From Leucobacter tenebrionis (lineage in GTDB: Bacteria > Actinomycetota > Actinomycetes > Actinomycetales > Microbacteriaceae): DNA of 64,000 nucleotides. The stretch lies in assembly GCF_019884725.1 (NCBI RefSeq), contig NZ_CP082322.1, positions 2,728,001 through 2,792,000 of the forward strand, given 5' to 3'. The position numbers were made by a program, and so were the translations under genes. The notes under the pieces were generated by a model. That model was not told the origin of the DNA. It was given only the letters and a program-made list of their open reading frames with translations, and did no database searches. Of the stretch, positions 7,741-13,951 are shown one piece after another; positions within the stretch are counted from its first letter, which is position 1, and each line of letters starts with the position of its first letter.

Positions 7741-8205
7741 TCAGGGTGTGGCCCGAAGCGCCATGTGAATGGTCGGGTACGGCCGGCCATCCCCATCGAG
7801 GTCGCTCCGGCCGACCTGTCTGAAGCCCCGACTGAGATAGAAGCAGAGAGCCCCGCTGTTCTGCTCGTTCACGTCCACCCTCGAGACCGCCTGGTTCTCG
7901 ATGACCTCCGCGAGAAGCGCGGAGCCGATGCCCTCGCCGCGGACTGCGTCAGAGACGAACAGCATCTCCAGAGTGCCGTCGAGCACGCCTGCGAACCCGA
8001 CTCGTCGCCCGTTCCTCTCGGCGACAGTGATCCTCACGGCGGGAAAGTAGTCGGTTGCGAGGCGGGATTCGATTCGGGCGAAGTCGGATTCGTCCAGGAA
8101 ATCGTGGGTGGCACGGACCGCGCTGCGCCAGATCTCGATGAGTTCCGCGTACTCCTCCGGACCGCGGCCGGCTCGGATGTTCAACTGGGCGGTTCCTTCT
8201 TGCAC
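7741..8205 (-). CDS. GNAT-family N-acetyltransferase
   Basis: A 154-aa single-domain GNAT protein. The acetyl-CoA binding motif A is visible as LEMLFVSDAVRGEGIGSALL (V-x-x-x-x-R-G-x-G-I-G). A further beta strand follows (RVDVNEQNSGALCFYLSRGF), the typical motif B region with the Tyr that acts as general acid. The N-terminal EEYAELIEIWRSAVRATHDFL resembles the YjaB/YiaC type. The acceptor substrate is unknown. The gene stands alone. Confidence 0.85.
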   Translation of the reverse strand: MQEGTAQLNIRAGRGPEEYAELIEIWRSAVRATHDFLDESDFARIESRLATDYFPAVRITVAERNGRRVGFAGVLDGTLEMLFVSDAVRGEGIGSALLAEVIENQAVSRVDVNEQNSGALCFYLSRGFRQVGRSDLDGDGRPYPTIHMALRATP

Positions 8206-8306
8206 GGGCCGATTCTATGACCCGCGCGGCCGAGGCTGCTCTGCGCCCTCGCCTCGAGGTCGCCTCAGCGCCCTGAACCGTCACCGGGGCCGAGTGAGAG
8301 GCGCAT

Positions 8307-9113
8307 TCAGATCGCGTAGCCCTCGACCGGCCCCTCGGTGTTCGGCTTCCATCCGAGCGCGGGCGCGACGTGCTCGGCGAACGCCGAGAGCACGTGCAGG
8401 TTGTACTCGGGGCCGAGCTGGTTCGGGATCGTGAGCATGAGGGTGTCGGCCGACATCACGGCCTCATCGGCGCGCAGCTGCTCGATGAGGCGGTCGGGGG
8501 TGTCGGCGTAGGTCTTGCCGAACGTCGAGCGCAGGCCGTCGATGATCCCGACCTGATCCTGACCGTCACGACCGCGCACGCCGAAGAACATCTCGTCCTG
8601 CTCGCTCACGAGCGGGAAGACGCTGCGGCTCACCGAGACGCGCGGGGTGCCGGCGTGCCCGGCTTCCCGGTAGGCGTCGCGGAAGCGGTCGATCTGCTCG
8701 CGCTGCAACTCGTGGAACGGCTGCCCCGTCGCCTCGGTCAGCAGGGTCGAACTCATGAGGTTGAGCCCCTGTCGACCGACCCACTCGGCGGAGTCGCGGG
8801 ATCCCGCACCCCACCAGATGCGGTCGCGCAGCCCGGGGGAGCGCGGCTCGATCGCGAGCCTGCCGGGAGGCGCCATCTGCGGGTCGCTGTCGACGAGAGG
8901 GTCGCCCTCGATGGCGCGCATGAAGAGATCGAACTTGTCGCGGGCGAGGTCGGCGCCGCGCGGATCCCTCGATCCCGTGTACCCGAACGCCTCGTAGCCC
9001 CTGAGCGCGGTCTCGGGGGATCCCCGGCTCACGCCGAGCGCGAGCCGACCCTCTGCGATGAGGTCGAGCGCCGCCGCCTCCTCCGCGAAGTACAGCGGGT
9101 TCTCGTAGCGCAT
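8307..9113 (-). pseudogene. LLM-class flavin-dependent oxidoreductase, C-terminal part, cut off by the mobile element
   Basis: A 268-codon segment from MRYENPLYFAEEAAALDLI to the true C-terminus. It is the last three quarters of a luciferase-like monooxygenase family protein: LGVSRGSPETA, then RIWWGAGS and FPLV are family motifs. The first strand and helix of the barrel, and part of the flavin site, are absent here. They lie 6.3 kb away at 15432-15683. Joining the two at the 13-bp repeat gives an uninterrupted 349-aa protein through GVVDMRYENP. On its own this part is unlikely to be active. Confidence 0.9.
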
Positions 9114-9132
9114 GTCGAGGTTGTAACACCCG
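9106..9132. repeat. Left attachment site of the integrated element
   Basis: TAGCGCATGTCGA (9106-9118) is repeated exactly at 15433-15445. Bases 9111-9132 (from CATGTCGAGG to AACACCCG) are an inverted copy, with two mismatches, of 15408-15429. This is the half-site of the phage-type attachment sequence. Confidence 0.85.
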
Positions 9133-9220
9133 CGACCCGGCGGGCTGCCGCGGGCGCGTGCGCCCTTGGCCTGGGTTGACGGGGCAGCTGAGTCGACACC
9201 GGCAGGAGGTCACGCGGACA

Positions 9221-10015
9221 CTACCGCCTCCAGCGAGGCCACTCCGGCATCCCGCGGCCACACCAGGTCCCCACGAGGCCGGCGACCCAGCGGACGGAGA
9301 CGAAGAGGGCGTAGCCGGCCCCGGAGAGGCCAGCGCCGACCACGAGCCAGCGCCCGATACCGAGCCACACGCTCCCGTCCACGTCGAGCGCCCACTGAGC
9401 ACCTGTGATGAGTCCAGCGACGGCCATCCAGAGCCCGGCGATGACCACGGCCCCTGGCAGGAGCGCGAGGCACATCGCGGCGGCGGCCGACCAGAGCTGT
9501 CGGGCCTCCAGCTTCGCCGTGGCGGCGATGATCCGTTCGGCCCGCTCGTTCGACGCGTCGAGGTTCGCCGTCATCGTGGCAGAGGCTTCCCCGGCGACCT
9601 CCTCGACGGCCTTCTCGACCCGCTCCTCGGTGCGCTTCTCGATCCGCTGCACCGCGCCGCCGACCTGGCTAACGAGCTTCTGGTTCGCCTCGGCCTGCAC
9701 CTTGAGCCCGTCAATCGCCGAGGCCGTAGCCGCGTGATTCTTCTGCGCTTCGGCGATCAAGCTCTGCGAGGCGCTCTGCAGCCGCCTCCCGTCGAGACTT
9801 TGCACGAACTCGCTTAGCGTGCTCTCGATCTCGCTCAGCCTGCTCTCGACGCTCGCGATCTGCGGCGACGTGCTGACGGACGGCTGCGAGGTCGATGCGC
9901 GGCTCATCTGCGCCAGAGCGCTCCGGACCTCCTCCTGCGTGCTCTGCTGCTCGGCGATCAGCGCGGCGACCTTCTCGCGCAACTCCAGCATGGCCTCGGC
10001 GGGGCTCATCGGCAT
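9221..10015 (-). CDS. MobB-like coiled-coil membrane protein of the mobilizable element
   Basis: A 264-aa protein. Residues 1-160 are a long predicted coiled coil (LRSKVAALIAEQ-like heptads, SRLSEIESTLSEF, QRIEKRTEERVEKAVEEVAGE). Two or three hydrophobic segments follow (about 175-200 and 215-245), then a short Trp/Arg-rich tail. The start at 10015 lies 305 nt inside the 3' end of the relaxase gene, in another frame. MobB proteins of mobilizable plasmids have the same shape and position and help the relaxosome dock to the conjugation channel. Homology is inferred from order and layout, not from sequence identity. The codon pattern (high GC in third positions) supports real coding. Confidence 0.6.
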   Translation of the reverse strand: MPMSPAEAMLELREKVAALIAEQQSTQEEVRSALAQMSRASTSQPSVSTSPQIASVESRLSEIESTLSEFVQSLDGRRLQSASQSLIAEAQKNHAATASAIDGLKVQAEANQKLVSQVGGAVQRIEKRTEERVEKAVEEVAGEASATMTANLDASNERAERIIAATAKLEARQLWSAAAAMCLALLPGAVVIAGLWMAVAGLITGAQWALDVDGSVWLGIGRWLVVGAGLSGAGYALFVSVRWVAGLVGTWCGRGMPEWPRWRR

Positions 10016-10985
10016 GGTCCTTCTCCTTGTTCTCGTGAGTGTGGGTGGTGGTGGGCTCGATGACCTCGAAGTCCCATTCGTCCTCGGCCTCGACGACCGG
10101 GGCCTGCTGCGCCTGGAGGCGCTGGAGGTTCTGGGCGAGGTCGGCGTCGGTGTTCTCCGCCGTCCACCGCGAGCCCAGCGCGCGGGCGCGTACCTTGCGC
10201 TCCTCGCCCTCGTCGTCGGTGAACCTGTAGGACACGCCCGTGCGGCCCCGGTAGACGATCTCGACGCCCTCAGCGTCGGCGCGGGCCTTCCAGTCCTCGC
10301 GGCTCGTCGCGTCGGTCAGCGACCGCTCCAGTCGCTCGGCGAGATCGTCCTTCCAGATGTACTCGCCGGAGGCCTTCTGTGCGATCTCCTCCGGCGTGCG
10401 CCGGATCGAGCGGTTCCGCTGGGCCATGAGCTCCGCATTGTCGAAGCCATGGCGGGCCGCGACCTCATCGACCGTACGGCGCAGGCGGTTGATGTCCTTC
10501 GCAGGATGCCGCCCGTTCATGCTGCGCCCCGTCTCCGGGTGCACGGCGCTGATGTAGATGTGCGTGTGCGTCTTCCCGACACCGTCGGAGCCGAGGCCGT
10601 CGGTTTGCGTCGCGAGGATCACCGGGTGCCCGGCGCGGATGCGCTCGGCAACCTCGCGAGACTGCTGGTGCGCACGCTCGACGGCCTCGGGGTCGTTCGG
10701 GTCGTACTCGCTCACGTCGTAGCTCAGCACGACGTGCACGGCCTGCACGTGCGTGCCTTCGACGACCTCGCGGCCGTTCTCGTCCAGCCGCGTCCGCAGA
10801 CCGTCCTTGCCGAAGCGCTGACGCGTGGCGCGCCACTCCCCGGCGGCGGTCTCGGGCGCGCAGTCGAGGCCGTCTACGAACCAGGAGCGCGGCTTGTCGG
10901 ACCCGTCGTGCGCCAAGCCCGTGGTGAGGTAGCGGATGCCACCGGAGGCGTTCCGCGAGCTGCGAGGCGGGGGTGCGGCTACCAC
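9711..10985 (-). CDS. Relaxase (MobA-type, DNA-nicking mobilization protein)
   Basis: A 424-aa protein. Candidate nicking tyrosine Tyr19 is in GGIRYLTTG. The metal site is Asp129 in QTDGLGSD plus His140 and His142 in GKTHTHIYISAVH, the usual D...HxH order of the Relaxase family (Pfam 03432). The region after residue 190 continues with helical, Arg/Glu-rich sequence that ends in an unstructured Arg-rich tail. The last 100 codons are shared with the start of the membrane-protein gene in another frame. The gene starts 7 nt before the MobC-like gene ends, so the two are coupled. It nicks oriT and leads the strand during transfer; oriT was not found. Confidence 0.85.
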   Translation of the reverse strand: MVAAPPPRSSRNASGGIRYLTTGLAHDGSDKPRSWFVDGLDCAPETAAGEWRATRQRFGKDGLRTRLDENGREVVEGTHVQAVHVVLSYDVSEYDPNDPEAVERAHQQSREVAERIRAGHPVILATQTDGLGSDGVGKTHTHIYISAVHPETGRSMNGRHPAKDINRLRRTVDEVAARHGFDNAELMAQRNRSIRRTPEEIAQKASGEYIWKDDLAERLERSLTDATSREDWKARADAEGVEIVYRGRTGVSYRFTDDEGEERKVRARALGSRWTAENTDADLAQNLQRLQAQQAPVVEAEDEWDFEVIEPTTTHTHENKEKDHADEPRRGHAGVAREGRRADRRAAEHAGGGPERSGADEPRIDLAAVRQHVAADRERREQAERDREHAKRVRAKSRREAAAERLAELDRRSAEESRGYGLGD

Positions 10986-11566
10986 GGCGACACCTCCCGC
11001 ACGCGCTCCGCGAGCGCCCCGAGGTCATCGAGCCCGCGAGCCAGATCGGCGCGCAGCTCGTCGAGCTGATCGGGCTCCGGTACCTGCCAGGACTGATAGG
11101 CGTCGCGGGTCAGTCGATAGAGCTGTCCGACGCCGCGATTCAGCTCCGTGCGAATGCCGCCGAGGGCGTCGAGCAGCACCCGGTAGTCGTCCGGATCGAC
11201 CGCCTTGCGCTCGATCGGCGCAGGCACCGGCACGCCGTCGATCAGCCTCCGCACGGCCTCGGCAGCGGAGCAGCCGGAGGCCGCCCGCAGCGCCTCGACC
11301 TTCTCGCGCTGCTCGTCGGTCATCGGCACGCGGAGCTTCCCGTGGAACTGCTTCGGCCGACCCAACGGCTTCGCCGTACGGGTCTGCCTCGCAGCTGTAC
11401 TGTCCCGGTCCGCAACATAACGAACCAACCCTTCCGGCCCCGGAAACTCGCTACGCTCGTTCCCGTTGCCGTCAGGGACGGGGGCACCCACTGCACTCGC
11501 TGCGCTCGTTCCGTGGGGCCCACCCCCGTGGTTCACCCTGCTCAGATCGTCCGCGGCGGTGCTCAT
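10979..11566 (-). CDS. MobC-like ribbon-helix-helix relaxosome accessory protein
   Basis: A 195-aa protein. A ribbon-helix-helix DNA-binding segment is visible in the middle: HGKLRVPMTDEQREKVEALR, then GCSAAEAVRRLIDG (about 75-115). The C-terminal half is helical (DDYRVLLDALGGIRTELNRG). This matches MobC/MbeC-type proteins that bind oriT and help the relaxase. Its ATG overlaps the rep stop (ATGA), and its end overlaps the relaxase start, so it sits in the usual MobC place. The N-terminal 60 residues are polar and probably disordered. Confidence 0.7.
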   Translation of the reverse strand: MSTAADDLSRVNHGGGPHGTSAASAVGAPVPDGNGNERSEFPGPEGLVRYVADRDSTAARQTRTAKPLGRPKQFHGKLRVPMTDEQREKVEALRAASGCSAAEAVRRLIDGVPVPAPIERKAVDPDDYRVLLDALGGIRTELNRGVGQLYRLTRDAYQSWQVPEPDQLDELRADLARGLDDLGALAERVREVSPW

Positions 11567-12987
11567 GCCGCACCTCCGATCAGCGCCAGCGGCACGTCCG
11601 GGCTACGCACCGCGAGCCCGCTCAACAGCTCGACGACCGCGCTCTCAGCATCGTGCTCCGCGGAGGTCTCCGGGCCGTAGGTGAGCGTGCGCGACGGAGC
11701 CACATGCTGGTGGTAGGCGTTGCCGTTGACACCCGGCGTGTGAACGGCAGCCGGGAGGTCGCACTGATGCCACTCGTAGGGCTCGACCTTCCCGATATGC
11801 TGCACGAGGTAGCGGTTGATGTCGTCGGCCCGGTAGACCTTCACGACCGACGCCAGGCGGCGGATGAACTGGTCCAGCGCCTCGTCCACGTTGCCCTTCT
11901 GTCGGGCGTAGTAGAAGAATTCGACCGGTTCGATGGTGGCCGTGATGACGATGAGGCGCGGAGCCACCTCGCCCTTGTTCTTGTAGCGGGCCTTCGCAGG
12001 CGAGGCGTTGTACGGATCGAGCAGCAGCAGCCAGTCGTTCGCGTCCATCGCCGAGGCCCGCAGGTCGTCCAGCAGCAGCACCTCCTCACCCCGCCAGTCA
12101 TCTAGCGGGTTCCCCGTCGCGGCCCGATAGACCTGCCACCGCTCGCCGTGCGCGTTCGCCGCATTGATCGCCTCGGTGATGAAGTCCGTGGCGAACCTGG
12201 TCTTGCCGATACCGGCATCCCCGTGGATGTAGACGACCATTGTCGAGAACTCACCCGCGCGCAGCTTCGCGGCTGCCCGGTACGCGCGGCGCTGACCATA
12301 GGCCGACAGCGCGTCGTCGATCTCCCGCTGATGCCGAGAGTAGATGTCGAACAGGTCATCGGTGAGCATGATCTGATCGCGCGTGATCTCGCCCTGGAGC
12401 ACCCGCTCGCGCATGTCCTCGAAGTTCTCGGCGACGACCTTCTTCTTCACGTGGGCGCGGCCCTTGAGCCACGCCTCCCGGCGCTGGGCGTCGATGCCGA
12501 GGTAGTCCGGACCGCGCACCGTGGCAACCTCCGACGGCGCGTACTGGTGCTTGTCCGCGTACTTCACGTGCGTCAGATACGACAGCATGTTGTCGTAGGC
12601 GTACCGGCCGCGACCCGGCTTCTCGACGTACTGTGGCTCGACACCGATTGCGAACGCCAGCCGATCCAGCGGCGCGCTCTTCGCACGGCTGGCGAGCTTG
12701 ATGACCGCGTGCAGGTGCTCGGGCTTCGGCTCGACCACGTGGGCCTTCTCCGTGTCGCTCCAGACCTCGCGCTCGTCCTTGTCGTGCACGATGCCGTAGG
12801 CCTCGGTGACCTCGCAGCCGATGGCCTCGAGCCGCTGCACCACGTAGGCGAGGATCGTCCCGGCCCCCTGCTGGAGCAGTGCGGCACCGTTCGGATCCTC
12901 GGCGGCCCAGGTCCAGTACGACGGATCGAGGTACTGCGTGAGGCCGATGCTCGTCGGGTTGTTCTCCCGCTTAGCCACGACGACCAC
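11563..12987 (-). CDS. Replication initiator with HUH endonuclease and SF3 helicase domains (CRESS-like Rep)
   Basis: A 474-aa protein. The N-terminal HUH part has HLHAVIKL (His91, His93) and then a nicking-tyrosine motif YLTHVKYADKHQY (Tyr137, Lys142/146). The C-terminal part is a superfamily 3 helicase: Walker A GDAGIGKT (256-263), Walker B EVLLLDD (302-308), motif C LIVITAT (345-351) and a downstream Arg pair (FIRRL). This two-domain layout is that of circular Rep-encoding ssDNA viruses and of the bacterial pCRESS plasmid and element Reps (Rep_2 type). It would nick a plus origin and unwind the excised circle. Iteron-like repeats and a strong hairpin lie just upstream of its start. Overlaps the MobC gene by 4 nt. 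Confidence 0.82.
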   Translation of the reverse strand: MVVVAKRENNPTSIGLTQYLDPSYWTWAAEDPNGAALLQQGAGTILAYVVQRLEAIGCEVTEAYGIVHDKDEREVWSDTEKAHVVEPKPEHLHAVIKLASRAKSAPLDRLAFAIGVEPQYVEKPGRGRYAYDNMLSYLTHVKYADKHQYAPSEVATVRGPDYLGIDAQRREAWLKGRAHVKKKVVAENFEDMRERVLQGEITRDQIMLTDDLFDIYSRHQREIDDALSAYGQRRAYRAAAKLRAGEFSTMVVYIHGDAGIGKTRFATDFITEAINAANAHGERWQVYRAATGNPLDDWRGEEVLLLDDLRASAMDANDWLLLLDPYNASPAKARYKNKGEVAPRLIVITATIEPVEFFYYARQKGNVDEALDQFIRRLASVVKVYRADDINRYLVQHIGKVEPYEWHQCDLPAAVHTPGVNGNAYHQHVAPSRTLTYGPETSAEHDAESAVVELLSGLAVRSPDVPLALIGGAA

Positions 12988-13240
12988 CCCCGCTGCAGGC
13001 GGCGCGGAGGGTCTCAGAGGGGGTGCGGGGCCTAAATGACCCCCTAATGACCCCCAAATGAGACCCTAAATGAACCCGTGGGATCACAGGGGCAGTGGGA
13101 TGCGGGATCCGCATGTTGGCGCGGAAGTTGGAGCAAAGCGCGGCAATCGACAAGCCCTTGCCGCGCCCGTAGGAACGAATTAGGCTCCCGAAACTCTTGG
13201 AGTACGAAACCCAGACGAAGTTGCGGGCGTCAGCGTGCAT
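12971..13240 (-). CDS. Doubtful small ORF across the putative origin region
   Basis: An 89-codon frame that starts with ATGA overlap at the HTH gene stop and runs 17 nt into rep. Its translation holds repeats that come from the iterons (HLGSHLGVIRGSF) and no recognisable domain. I think it is more likely an open frame across origin DNA than a gene, though the ATGA coupling is suggestive. It could also act as a leader peptide that couples translation to rep. Confidence 0.25.
   Translation of the reverse strand: MHADARNFVWVSYSKSFGSLIRSYGRGKGLSIAALCSNFRANMRIPHPTAPVIPRVHLGSHLGVIRGSFRPRTPSETLRAACSGGGRRG
13032..13077. repeat. Iteron-like direct repeats upstream of rep
   Basis: Four copies of C(T/A)AA(A)TGA followed by C or A runs start at 13032, 13044, 13055 and 13066, a spacing of 11-12 bp (one helical turn). 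They lie 45 bp upstream of the rep start. Rep binding sites of plasmids are organised this way. Confidence 0.6.
13138..13166. other. Candidate double-strand origin hairpin
   Basis: GCGCGGCAA (13138-13146) is perfectly complementary to 13158-13166, around an 11-nt loop. A smaller hairpin (ATGCGG/CCGCAT, 13100-13114) lies next to it. With the iterons 60 bp away and the HUH-type Rep adjacent, this is the best place for a rolling-circle nick site. The nick position is unknown. Confidence 0.45.
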
Positions 13241-13488
13241 CAGCGACCACCGCCCCGGCCGTAGCGCTTGATCACGGCCTGGTGCGTGACGCCGAGTGCG
13301 TCGCCGATCCTGGCCCAGGTCACTCCGTCGGCGCGGGCGTCGGCGACGGCGATCTCGACGGCTTCCTCCAGCACGGAGCGGAGCACGCCGAGGTCGTACA
13401 GGCGAGCCTCGGAGTCGGAGAGGGCAGGATCGCCCTGACGCCAGCGGAACGCCTCGACGTGATCGAGGGCAGCGGAGTTCGCGCTCAT
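13240..13488 (-). CDS. Small helix-turn-helix protein of the element
   Basis: An 82-aa protein. A C-terminal HTH is visible: DGVTWARIGDALGVTHQAVIKRYG (about 54-78), as in sigma-70 region 4-like or Xre-like small regulators of actinobacterial elements. The N-terminal part has an acidic helix (RLYDLGVLRSVLEEAVEIAVADARA). It starts one base inside the previous gene stop (ATGA). It could be the regulator that binds the twin GAGTCGACTC dyads upstream of this operon, or an excision/replication control factor. The role is inferred from position only. Confidence 0.65.
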   Translation of the reverse strand: MSANSAALDHVEAFRWRQGDPALSDSEARLYDLGVLRSVLEEAVEIAVADARADGVTWARIGDALGVTHQAVIKRYGRGGGR

Positions 13489-13679
13489 CAGCGACCACCG
13501 CCCATCACGGAAGCGACAGCGGCGCGCTGGCGCGGGGTCAGCGGCGTGAGCGCCAGGCGCTCACCGGCGCGGCGACCGGCGGCACGGGCGGTGGCGATGA
13601 CGTCATCCAGGCCCTCGACCTGGGTAGGAACCACTCGGCCCTGATCGAGGTCAGCGGTGCGGGTGTCCGTGGTGGACAT
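13488..13679 (-). CDS. Small hypothetical protein, first gene of the element regulatory operon
   Basis: A 63-aa protein that starts at the ATG at 13679. Its Shine-Dalgarno GGGAG (13690-13686) is 6 nt upstream but lies inside the 3' arm of an intrinsic-terminator hairpin. The C-terminal half reads RAAGRRAGERLALTPLTPRQRAAVASVMGGG, a basic helix; PLTPRQRAAVASVM is similar to short segments seen in small actinobacterial element proteins next to HTH genes. No function is known. It ends with ATGA overlap to the HTH protein gene, so translation is coupled. Confidence 0.6.
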   Translation of the reverse strand: MSTTDTRTADLDQGRVVPTQVEGLDDVIATARAAGRRAGERLALTPLTPRQRAAVASVMGGGR

Positions 13680-13900
13680 GAAAAACTCCCGAAGATCGTT
13701 CTTCGGGAGTTCCAGGAGCCCTCACGCCTGGCGACCTTTCGGTCGGAGCTTCGACGGTGGCCTGCCCGTCGGGGATAGCTTTCAGTTCACCGGGGGTGTC
13801 TCACCCTCGCTCGCACGAGGTTCACTCCGTTTACCTGCCCGGGGACGTGCCACCTCGCTGCCCCCGCGGACCACGAAGCGCCGTCCATTCGCCTCTGCAA
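13680..13900 (-). ncRNA. Structured 5' leader of the element regulatory operon
   Basis: Between the predicted promoter and the first gene lie about 215 nt that can form several stems on the minus strand: 13805-13809/13816-13820, GGGTG/CACCC at 13794-13806, a 6-bp stem 13752-13757/13766-13771 closed by AGCT at 13747-13750 and 13777-13780, a GAAA-tetraloop hairpin at 13733-13744, a 5-bp stem 13712-13716/13727-13731, and last the terminator hairpin. The chain ends in a U5 run right before the start codon. This is the layout of a riboswitch or attenuator, but I do not recognise its class. Confidence 0.5.
13684..13711 (-). terminator. Intrinsic terminator that contains the Shine-Dalgarno of the next gene
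   Basis: An 11-bp perfect stem (13711-13701 with 13694-13684) with a 6-nt loop, followed on the minus strand by TTTTT. The ATG is at 13679. The GGGAG ribosome site is part of the 3' stem, so folding would both end transcription and hide the ribosome site. Confidence 0.75.
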
Positions 13901-13902
13901 CT

Positions 13903-13946
13903 TTTCTACCATGAGTCGACTCACCATTGCAATGACGAGTCGACTC
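13903..13946 (-). promoter_or_regulatory. Promoter with two identical operator dyads
   Basis: On the minus strand, -35 TTGCAA (13932-13927) and -10 TAGAAA (13908-13903) are 18 bp apart. The perfect palindrome TGAGTCGACTCA (13912-13923) sits between them, and a second GAGTCGACTC (13937-13946) lies just upstream of the -35. The centres are 24 bp apart. A repressor bound at both would shut the regulatory operon. Confidence 0.6.
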
Positions 13947-13951
13947 ATGAG

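Noticed and set aside
8307-9113. An independent LLM-family enzyme
   Set aside because: It lacks the first part of the barrel, which lies exactly on the other side of the element.
12971-13498. A long 175-codon protein across the origin region and the HTH gene
   Set aside because: Its N-terminal half is a shadow of the 82-aa HTH gene and the rest runs through the iterons and hairpin.
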